Shown in pieces: positions 23,901 to 35,900 of a stretch of DNA of 64,000 nucleotides. Positions within the stretch are counted from its first letter, which is position 1. Each line of letters starts with the position of its first letter. The notes beneath the pieces were generated by a model that was given only the letters and a program-made list of their open reading frames with translations, did no database searches and was not told where the DNA came from. A program made the position numbers and the translations under genes. The DNA is from Sialis fuliginosa (lineage: Eukaryota; Arthropoda; Insecta; Megaloptera; Sialidae): the NCBI GenBank assembly GCA_961205875.1, contig OY540811.1:36053340-36117339 (forward strand). Direction: 5' to 3'.

Positions 23901-26900
23901 TGCATTTTACCGTCAAAAACCACGGCATTCTTAAATCAAATAGAGTATAGTGTTATTTTCCTTAACAATAACTATACTGTAAAGACACCAGTTATGGCCG
24001 CTATAAGAGCAAGTTTTCGTTTTTTTTGGATTAATGGGCTTGTTTTTTGTAATTCTCATGAACTCATGTTACTAATTATATAATCAATTTAATTAATAAA
24101 GTCCACAAATGTAGTTTGTTTTTTAAATTATAGTCTTTTATTTTGTTCATGTTTTTTCTCCAGTAAAGGATAACGTAAAACCAGTAATGAGCACCCAGTG
24201 ATGGACAATTGTTAATGATTACAAAATGATAACTACTACGACACAAAAGATATAAAAGAAAGAATCATTAAATTTGAAACAATGTAAAGCAGTTGCTATG
24301 ATAATATAATAATTAATAAATAAATTATACTAATAATTAGTTTTAATGTCCACCATTTTGACACCTATTGGCCGATTGTCATCAAATCACGCTGTAAGAC
24401 AGTTAAATGTATATAGATTAATATTCAGAAATAGTAGTAATCAAATATCAACAGATATTTCTAATTCAGTAGATTTAATTAAATATTTTCCATTACTGGG
24501 GTACTTGCCAAGACTGGTGCCACTACCTTATGTAAATTTAACAAATTGCACGTAACAAAAATAATCTCGATTAGTTTAGTTTAGGATTTAAAAACAGACG
24601 ATTGTAAAACAACTGTGATTATTTTTGCTTTGTGCAACCCACTTGCTACAAATGTACCATATAATATAATACTATGTTTTTATTTACCTACGAACATCCC
24701 AATAAGAATAGAGCCATCTTTTTCTGGCCTATTTCCATATTTGTCAAGACATCTCATAATTACAGATTCAGTATGTAAAGATGAAAAATTCTTTCCTTTC
24801 ATTTCAACGGGATGTTCACACCTAAACAAATTACATAAACATATTGAAAATCTTTAAAACCGTTAATCAACGTTTAGAATTCAACTGCGAAAAAAATAGC
24901 AGTCAGCTGAATTTTTGTATACACCTTCGTTACGGTGTAACGTGTAAAAAGTTCCCAACGATATCGTGTCGGCGTTGCGAGATATTGAAGATCTAATGTC
25001 ACGAAAAACGGTTATACGCGAATATCTCGCTTCCTATAACTCAGAGGTCAATGGGGATTATAATATAAATGGTGTATTATTAAATTCTTAAGAAAAAAGG
25101 TCATTTCCATTTTTTTTTAAAACAACCGTTTTCGTGGTAGATCGCGAAGAAAGTACAGGTACATTCGCATACGGTATGACGCACTCTATGGCAATTGATT
25201 ATTTATATATGACTATTTACACGTGAAAAATTACAGGACAAAAATTAAAAAGTAGACAATTCTCTATAAGGTGTGCAATCCGGATATATTAAAAAATTAT
25301 TTTTAATCAATTTTAATCATATTTAGTAGAACTACACACAGCGATTTATGAAAAATTACCATTCTTGTCCAATTTTGTGTTCAAAATTTACTCCTAAGCT
25401 TTTGCAAAGTTATTTAATGGTTCTACTAAAAAAAGCTTTGGTCATATTGACCAAGAGAAGAGAGATAATTCTGTTAAATTGACCTGCACTTAACAATAGG
25501 TACGTCAAAAATTAAAAAATCGAAAAAAAAAAATGGAAAAAATAGACTCGCCATAAAATTTAGAATAATAAACAATAAATCATTTTTTACTAAATTTTAT
25601 ATTTTCCATGTAATTGGGAGTCAAAATCAACGAATATTGGACGATAACAAGAAAAATGGTGTCCGCGCGATTCTTTTTTGTTTTATAAAAAAACTGCATC
25701 GAGATATAGGAACATGAAATTCGGTACATCAAAATCTCCTCTTCAAAAACAGACGTGACGCCACTCTCAATTCTTATTCGGTCCCAATTTTATAAAACAA
25801 AAAGAATCGTGCGGACACCATTTTTCTTGCTATCGTCCAATATTCGTTGATTTTGACTTCCAATAACACGGAAAATATAAAATTTAGTAAAAAATGATTT
25901 ATTGTTTATTATTCTAAATTTTATGACGAATCTATTAAATCTAACGTTTTTTAATTTGAAGGTTTGCATATCAAATAGGAGTTATCAAGAGATCCTGCGG
26001 TAGTATGAATTTCTATTCATACTAGCAAAAAAATAATAAAAAACATGTTTGTAGCCTAAAAACATTTATAACTTTAGTGTTTAGTCATATTTATAACATA
26101 AGTAGAATTTATGAAAATGACCATTTTTAATGTTTTTATTTTTGATTTCGAGGTTTTAGGTCATTATATAAATAAAATAGTTATATAAGATATCACATTA
26201 ATTAAAAAACTTAAATACGCTTAAATAAACTAACAATTTACATTTTATTTTCAAAAAATTGTTTTGAGATATTTGTAAAATACTGTTTTTGCGAACTTTG
26301 ACCCCGCGTAATGGACCTTTGCAGTGGTCAAATCGATTAGAAACTTTCACAAATTATTAAAAACTCTAATACTAAGATGTATGCAAAAATTTAGCCCGTT
26401 ACAGATTTTTTTCCGATCTTTAATAATTTTATGTCTATTTTTCCTAAACTTTTACCTACTGAAGATTAGGGTTTAGTTTTTGTAAACCCTGACATGTAAA
26501 TGAAGACCCCTTTTTTATTTTGTTTTATCTTTTTTAATTTTATTTTTATTTTCATGAAATTTATTACCAAATCTGCACTTTTGCACCCCCTGCTCTATTT
26601 TTGAGGACCTTTTTTTCAGTCGTCATCGTTTTTCATTTATTTGCAAAACCCGTATAAATTGCACCGAAACCCTGAACCCGGAGATCCAGTATGCAAGACC
26701 TGAGACTCCGGGTCAAAACCTGTCACCCTACTGAAGATTGGTAGTTCGTATAAACAAATTAAAATGTCTTACACAAATCCAGTCAATAGGTCGTGATTAT
26801 CTCTTTGTATCAAAGGCGTCAGTTTCGTGATCATGAACTGTTCTTCACAATCACAGATCCACGGATTGTAACGTAAATCTATGACCTCTAGTTTCTCCCA

Positions 26901-29900
26901 ATCGTATAGCAACATCTCGTCAAGTCTGGATAAATTATTGTTTTGTAAGTACAACTGGAACAGGTAATAAAGTTTTTTTTGCAATATTAAAAAAAAGACC
27001 CTGCACATTTTTTATGGAAAATGGCTTTTGGTGAAAAAATCGCCATTTTTTTTATATGTTGTAGCTTATGTATAGCTCATAGGTACAACATCGAAATATG
27101 ACCCGTTTCAGTGATAAAAATTTTTAAAGATGGAAAATTGAAATTAATGTTTCATTAAATTTTTTATTTTTTTTAATGCTTTTTTTCGCTATTTAAGTTT
27201 TTAATTAATGATGTTTATGAGGTATGTTGTAATTAATGATATTACAATGATGAAAAAAGTAAATACATATGAGTTAATTTTTTTGAAGGTATTTGGAACT
27301 GATTTTTTCTCAAAACATATGTTTTTTTAAACACATAATATTTCAGGGGGGGTTTCGTCACTGATGCCAAACATGTTTCACGGACTTCCGGCAATAGTTT
27401 CGCGGACCCTAGTTTAAGAACCGCTGATTTATAGTATATAAATTATGATGTTTCGCTGTGTTACAAATTGAGAAAAACAATACAGTCATATTCACAAGTA
27501 ATTTGGAACATTTTACAAATAATTTTATTTAATTTTTTATTTATTATTTTTTATTTATATAATGAAGATTTCCACTGCAATGTGTGACGAAACGCTGATC
27601 GATAATACGACCATATTGACGCTGTTTAAACCCAAAAACCAAGATCCATCCATATTCAGATCACCCTCAAAACTTGTATAATATATATAATATCTTATAG
27701 TTCATTTTGATGTATTTAATATTGTAAAAGGTGGAAATAAATAGTGCTAATTGCTAAAAACTAAATTGTTATAACCTCTGAAAAATTAAGATTTAGTATT
27801 CTGGTACTTAGCCAAGATTCTGATGTTATTACTTACTTAAAGTGTTAAAGGAATAATTTTTTTTTTTTAAATTTAACTTATTGGCCATCGGACCAGACTT
27901 GATATAAAAACTTAAATATAACATTAATTTAAATTTTTATCGCTAAAACGGCTCATTTTTTGAAGAATTTTTTGCAATTTTTACTGAAAACCATTTCCCA
28001 TAAGAAATGTATGGAGTCCTATGTTTAAAACCAAGGAAAATAAGAATTTTTCTGCGAAAAAAATCCAAGTGAAATTTTCTCACCGGGATTATCTTTATTT
28101 GGGCATAAGAAATAACGTGTGAAAAGTCTATTGCGAAATCGTGTGCGCAAAAAAAGTTATTCAAGGTCAAAGGTCGCGAAAATCGTTTTTTTCAAATATC
28201 TCGTAAACTATTGGTTTTACGGCAATTTTAGTTATTATAAAATTTGTTCTTCAGCTAATTTTACACAGAAAAAGTCCTATACAAAATTTCCGTAGGAGTA
28301 ATAGTCTCGAGATATACGGCTGAGAAAAATTGGAGTAAAGCGCGTACTCCACTACATATGTTTCAGTGGTGATATACTTATAATATATGGCTTTTATGCT
28401 TAGGAGAGTTGTTTAGTTTACACATTCATATTTTTACTTTCTTATACCATCTATATGAAATATACATTAGTATAAGTAAGTATAGTGAAGCCGATTTTTT
28501 TCGAACCTCGGATTTTGACGGAATTATCTATTTTGACCTTCCCTTAATCCATTCTGACTATTTTCGCCATGATGTCTGTGTGTCCGTCCGTCTGTCTGTC
28601 TGTCTGTAAGCGCTGTAACTCAAATACGACAAATCGTAGAAGGGTGATATTTTATATTTAAGATTAATTTTTGGCTGGGAAGAAAACGTCTTATTTTTGA
28701 AAACTATCTTTCAACCGGATACGGATGTTTACCTACGTCGATTTTTTAATTTTTCGAATTACTCTGAAACAGTGCAAAATAGAGAAAAATGGTCAAGTTA
28801 AAAAATGTAGGTAATATCTATATCTATAATTTATGTTCTATTCATTTTTTCGTAAAAACGAATTTTTGAAAAAAAAATATTTATTATAATTCAAATGGTT
28901 CATAACAGAGGAGAAATATCTGCCATGAGTGTCATGGGACTTTCTTATACGTATTACAGAGATTGAACAGTGTTTGTATTTGCCGTCGGTAACATGGGAC
29001 TTTCTTATACGTAATACTGAGAGTGAACTGTGTAGGTGAATCTAAATAATTACATAAAAAAATTCTTTCTGGCTAAATCATAAATGTTGGAAAAAAATGT
29101 ATGGGGAATAAATTATAGATAATAACATACTCGACATTTTTTATCTAAAACATTTTTTTTTATTTCAAAAATAATTCAAAAATCCAAAAATTTACAAGAG
29201 TAAACATCCGTTTCCGGTTATTACGTTAAAAAAATCACTTGTTATATAAATATAAAATTATTCATTTTGTTCTTTCTTGTTAGTTTGTTTTAAATGTTTT
29301 AATAAACAAAGAATCACGTATACAATTCACTGTTAGGTTAGGTTAGGTATAAGAAAGTCCCGTGGTTCCCAAGGCAGATATTTTTGTCTGTAGTGTTTCA
29401 TATAGAAATATTTTGTATTACTATTATAATGGCATTGTTCCTACGAAAATTTTGTATAGAACCTTTTTTGTGTAAAATTAGCTAAAAAAACAAATTTTAT
29501 AATTACGATCAATAGTCACGATCGATAACGTTTCACTACAAATGAAACAAGAATTATTTGCCATTATAATAGTAATACAAAATATTTCTTTATGAAATAC
29601 CACAGACAAAAAAAATATGAATGTGTAAAATATACCTATTATACATAAGTACATATGTATATATATGTATTAGTATCGCTACTGTACGTAACATGTAGTG
29701 GAGTACGCGTTTTACTTCAATTTTTCTCAGCCTTATATCTCGAGAACTATTGCTGCTATGGAAATTTTATATAGGACTTTTTTGTGTAAAATTACCTAAA
29801 TAACAAATTGCCGTAAAACCAATAGTTTACAGTTTCTCCGTTTTTCCAGTAATAGTTTATGAGATATTCGGAAAAACACGATTTTCGCGACCTTTGACCT

Positions 29901-32900
29901 TGGATAACTATTTTTGCGCACACGATTTCGCAATGGACTTTTTACACGTTATTTCTTATGCTCAAATAAAGATAATCTCGGTGAGAAAAATTCACTTGGA
30001 TTTTTTTCTCACAACGACTGTTTTTTCGAAAATATCCTGGGCTATTAGAAAGTTTTTGCGACGAAAATTACCTTGTGAATTTCAGGCCACTCCGTATGGT
30101 TCTCAAGCACTCTACTAAACGCGTCTGGATGTATTTGACACAGCGCGTGATTATCGGTCATCTTTAATTCCTGTAGTGCTAGAAGACCGCTGAATGCACC
30201 TTTTCCGATTTCATGCAAGTTTTGGAGAAATGACATTTCCAGTGTTTTTAGTGAATTCATTACCGGGAACAAACTGTTGTATGTATTAATGTAATGTTAT
30301 CCAAATTGTAGCCCCCCCTTCCGCTACCATGGGAATCATTGGAAGAGGGGCAGTGGCATAGCCAGAATTTTTTTTAAGAGGGGTCAACATTTTTTATGGA
30401 GGACCATTGATATACCGAGTTTTCCATTTAAATTCCACCAGGTCAATATCTCGAAAACTAAGCAAGTTGGAAAAAATGTTTTAGACAAAAGTTGTAGCAT
30501 TTCGAGGGGGACGTTTAATAATGCTATGGGTTTTTATAATTTATGGGATTTTATAGGGTAACTTTTTTTTTCAAAGGTAACATATTTTTTATTGCAGATT
30601 CGTAATATACGGGGAAAACATCACTTTTTTACGATATTAAGGCTAAAACTAAAAAGTGGTTGATTTTTTTCTTGAATGCGAAAAAGATTTTGAAATTTTT
30701 TTAGGGCTATAATGTACAAAGTTCGTTTGCAATGATAAAGAACTTTATCAACTTGATGAAAAAGTTCGTAAAATATCAGTGTTACATAAAAAAAACATCG
30801 TAAAATATTTATATTTTCCAAATAAATATTTCCTACAAATGTTTTTCCGCAGATTATGAATCTGAAATAAAACACCAGTCACCCCATAAACTATAAAAAA
30901 AACCTACAGCATTATTAAATGTCCCCTTTGAAATGCTACAACTTTTGTCTAGAACATTTTTTACCATCTTGCTTAGTTCTCGAGATATTAGCCTGGGAAA
31001 ATTGAAATGGAGCATCCGGTATAACATTTTGCCCCTAGTTGGTTACAAGACTGCGAGGGATCCGGGCCCCTTTGCCATCCCTGCCCACTTGTTACGCCAC
31101 TGAGGAGGGGTGTAAAGCAATTATCAAAAAAAATATTATATAAATAATGACCTAAGAATGTTATTTACGGTATAAATTTTACAAATAATAAAGATTACTT
31201 ACTTTGTATCGACTAGGTTTTGTAGAGGGTTGTTACTGAGCGACAGCCACTGAAGATTTTTTGCATCTCCTAGTGTACTCGGTATTATTTCAATTTGATT
31301 TCCAGTTAAATTCAATATTTCTAAGTAGCGGGGTGTGTGCAGCATGTACTCAGGCAACGTCTTTAAACTGGCGTAACTTAAGTCAAGCACCTATAAGGTG
31401 AAAAAAGGGGTCAACATCGGAATGAAAGATAATAAGCTACAAACTTGTATAAATCTTTGTTTTGACATTTTATAAGTTGGCTCAAAAGTACCATAGAATC
31501 TCGTCAAAATATTCAAAGCCAAAGGTCGCAAAACCCGTTTTTTTGTAAATATCTCGTTACATTTGCTTTAAATATATTATTATATATTGCTCATTTAGGT
31601 ACTACAAATCTCACAACAATTTAGGAGCAATTTTTTTATATGTCATTTTATTTCTTTGCTGAACAAAAGTATTTTCTTAGCGCTAGTTTATATTAACTAT
31701 TGCTAAAACACAAAAAATACTGTTCCATATTGTTAGAATAGTTTAATTAATGCTCTTCACTATTCTCTTTTCATTTATAATAGCGCGTTTATTTTGTTCT
31801 ATATACATATACATGTGTATATTATATACAGGGCTTTTTTGTCATAGAACGTGGTGGAACGGTGTTTCGACACTTTTTTTTCGTAGAATAGGAAAAACTG
31901 CTTTAAATTTAATTCAAATGATATTTCAATAGATAAAAACGTTGATTCATATGTACAATAATGTACATTACGGTGGTGCTTATATGGGGTTAGGACGAAT
32001 TTTGACCGGGCCGCCCCCCAAATCAACTCTAAATAATTTTTAAAAATGTGGAAAAAGTTTCAGCCCTCTATCTTGAAAAATGGCCACTACCAGAGGGGGG
32101 TGATTTTCACATTTAAAATACACGTGTTCTTTCGATTTTTCAAAGACCTGAGTACTAGAGTGTCTTAAACTCTTTCTAAAAATCTAGAATACTCATGAAA
32201 GCATCCCTGGTATTCATATTCCATATCTAAATGAATAAATTAAATTTGTGATTCAACGCTGACAGCTATATGGTCATTTCATCAAGAGAAAATTTTTAAC
32301 AATTTTTTTTGGTATAATTTCTAGATCATTTTGTGAGAAAAATGTTTGACAATAAAAACATTGATCTTGAAATAAAAAAAAATTGATTCTAAAATCAAAA
32401 AAGATCATTTCATATCAATTTTTAACTTGCTCAACAAATTTTTTTTTTGTTAATTTTAATTTTAAAATCAACATTTTTTATTTCAAGATCAATATTTTCA
32501 TTGTCAAACGTTTTCCTGACAAAATTATCCAGAAGTTATACAAAAAAAAATGTTAAAAATTTTCTCTTGATGAAATGACCAAATGGCCCATATAGCTGTC
32601 AACGTTGAATCACAAATTTAATTTATCTGTCTAGATATGGAATATGAGTACCAGGAATGCTTTCATATAAGAACCACCCTAATGTACATATGTGAGATTA
32701 TCACGCCTAAACCACTGGACATATCGAACGTCGTTTGGTGCTTTGATAAGTTTTTTTTGGATCCGGTAGGTGGTGCTGGGGTCGAGATATTTACGAAAAT
32801 TTGTATTTATGGTCTGATTTTTAAACAATCAGTTTTTTCGGCAGAATAACGGGTCTGCTAGTTTGAATATGACAAGAAGTGAGTTCCGGTACCTTTTTTT

Positions 32901-35900
32901 TTAAAAAAAACCCTTATATACTAGGGCATACAAAAACCCGAAAAAATTACAAAACCCGGTTTTCGGTTTTTCATAAAGTGAAAAACCGGTTAACCGGTTT
33001 TTAGTCGGGTTTTTCAATTAAGTTTAAAAAATGTTTTAAGCTATTTAAATAAAATAATAAATTAATATTAAAGAAATAAAACTTATTTAACTATACCTTT
33101 TCAAGTTCAAATTGAGACTATTCAATTTTAAAATGGGAATAATCAATTTCAAAATTAAGACTATTCAATTTCAAACTGTAAATAATCAATTTCAAATTGA
33201 GACTTATCAATTTCAAATTGGGAACTATTAATTAGTAAATTTAGTTTAAAAGTGATCTATAGGTGAAGACAGTAAATATGACTCAAACTGAGTTTCGATT
33301 ACAGTAGCTAAAAAATATTGTACGAGCAAATATCACGAAAATTATTGTTAATTGTATCCGATATGACACTCATGATATATAATATATATGATGCATTAAT
33401 TATGATTTGTTAATTTGGACAATAGTAAATAATTGAGGGCCTGATTTTAAATAAAATTAAGATTTTTTTTTTAAATATACATATGTTAACTTAATTAATT
33501 AATATTCGTAACAATAATAAGTTAAATAATAATTGCAACAGTTGCCCCTATATGAATTCGTTGGGGGGGGGGAAGGCAAGGCTCTAGCCTGAAAATAAAA
33601 GTCAGTGAATGGTATATTTACGTATTTAAATTATATTATTAATTGAATGGCCGAAAAAAAGCCTGGTCAAGAAAAAAATTCTTATGGGGTCCGCCAACAA
33701 TTCCAATCTGGGGGTTCGTCATAGTATGTGGAGGCCATAATTGCAGCTATAGCAAATATATTTTGTATTATAATACATTATGTATATTATATTGAAATAA
33801 ATTATTTATTTATTTTCATCTCAAATGTGGTATTTACAATTCCTAATCTGAAATTGATTAGTCTAAATTTGAACTTGAAATGGTATAATCTCCTTTATTA
33901 TTATAATTATTATTATACACTTCACGAATAACCCTCAAATTCCATTTAGTTCGCTATAATATTTTTATTTACACATTGCGCGTTAATTTATAGATGTCAC
34001 CTTTTTTTTAATTTAAATAAATTCACAACATAAATACTTCATGAATAACAGTAAAAAAAATAAAAATTGTCATTTAGAGAAACAAAAAATATTTATATAA
34101 TTGACTTTCGGTTTTTCGGGAAAAACCCGGTTTTACGGTTTTGGTAAATTAAACAAAAAACCGGATAACCGGCTTCGGTTAAAACCGGTTTGTATGCCCT
34201 ATTATATACCTTATACAGTATATTCCAAGTTGATTAAGACATAGGAAATTTAACAAGGGGACAATAAGAAATGTTGTAGTAACCTTTGGTCAAATTTAAC
34301 GATGTGTGTGTGATTGGTGCATTTTGAAATGACGCCTCGAAACTAACTGATCAATTTTAAATTAATCAACAGTATTTTGTTTTCATCTTTAACAAAAGAA
34401 TAAAATACATTAATGAAATTAAAGTAAACATTCTAGATAAAATTATAATAATATTTTTTGGCAGATATAAATTTGAAAACAAAATACTAATTACTATTTT
34501 ATTTTTGTGTCGGCATTTCAAAATGCACCAATCACACATCGTTAAATTAGACCAAATGTTACCACAACACTTATAATTGCCCCCATGTTAAATTTTCTAT
34601 GTCTAAATCAACTTGAAATACACTGTATATTCTCTTTAATGTAGCCTAAAAATTATAATTTGGCAATAATATAAAAATAAAGAGGTTATACTTTCTTAAT
34701 TAAGATTTATTTATTTTAATTAGGTTTATTATTAGAAAAAATAAACTGGGTTCCGAAAAAATCACAAGTGTCTCTTAAAACTTTACTCCGCCCCTTTTTA
34801 AGGGGGCAGACCCAATAAGAATTTTGAAAAAATCAATTTTTTTGCATTTTCTCAAAGTAGAATATTTCTGACCATAGACGATTCAGTGTAAGTTCCAAAA
34901 TAAATTTTTTATCTGCATGCAAATCGTACTAAAAACTTTAAATGCGTTTTTCTCGAAACCATGTTTTCAATGTCGGTGATCACTGTAACTTGAGAACGGC
35001 TTTGCCGATCGGTTTGAAATTTTTCTCACTTGATCTATACATAATTGTCCTCCGGATGAACGAAGGATTTTTTTTGACGATTATTATTTTTTTATAGCCG
35101 AAAATGCGAGTGAAATTTTAGTCCAATAAAGGACTTTGACATTCAATGTCCGCTATTTTGTGAAAATTCAAAATTTTTAAAATCCCTTCGTTCATCCGGA
35201 GCATTATGTCATTAGCTAATGATCCCTTTAGTTTTTTTTTTAATTCAGATGATCTAGTGACGAGCAGCAGTGATCACGGCAAAACAGTTTTTTTGGACCC
35301 CTCCCAAATTTGCTGTATCCCACTTATTTTTTTAATATTTTGCCATAAAAAAATTACAATGTTTTCTGTAAATACATATCTTACATGTGGAAAAACATTT
35401 GTTATTAATTATTTTAATGCGTGGCCAAAAAAAATCCTTAAAAAGAGCTTTTTTTGGAAGACCCAACTGGGTCTGCCCCCTTAAGTAAATTATATTTTTA
35501 AATTCACCTTTAAATACTGTAAGTCTCCTAAAGCTGTAATAGTGACTTTGTCTATAACTGAAAATGGGTTATTATCCAGATATAACATTTCTACATGATC
35601 AACATGTTCAAATAAATCATGCTTGAGACTGTGAAAAGCGTTTTGACTTAATCTCAGCACCTTCAGAGATCGCAATGGTTCGAAATCTTCAGGTAAATAT
35701 TGACCCTGGAATAAAAAATATATAAAAATAATAATACGTTCCGTTTTGTTTTAAAAAACATTGATTTTTTGTCGCTCACGGTGTTTACACGTTCAATTAC
35801 GATCGTTCAACTTACATTCAATTAATTGTAAGTTCAACAAAAGTAGATAGTGTTTCTACTTTCGTTGAATCGAATGACATAGTTAAATATCAAGTTGAAA

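Larger units (their letters stand above)
27940..30062. repeat. Large inverted-repeat element in LRR intron 4
   Basis: Arms at about 27940-28370 and 29690-30062 are complementary, for example 'gcgcacacgatttcgcaat' and 'tggagtacgcg'. The arms encode matching short ORFs (NNFFCAHDFAIDF / DNYFCAHDFAMDF) as a by-product. The interior carries family B (28485-28770) and D (28890-29180) repeats. The right arm ends about 10 bp from the exon 4 donor. Confidence 0.75.

Noticed and set aside
27943-30118. Similar ORFs starting MTLNNFFCAHDF and MTLDNYFCAHDF as a gene pair
   Set aside because: They lie on the two complementary arms of one inverted-repeat element, so similarity follows from the repeat.
31199-31390. 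Reading LRR exon 3 on to the downstream stop as a short stand-alone LRR protein
   Set aside because: The GTAAGT donor at 31202 and phase match with exon 4 support splicing; the extra codons are intron.
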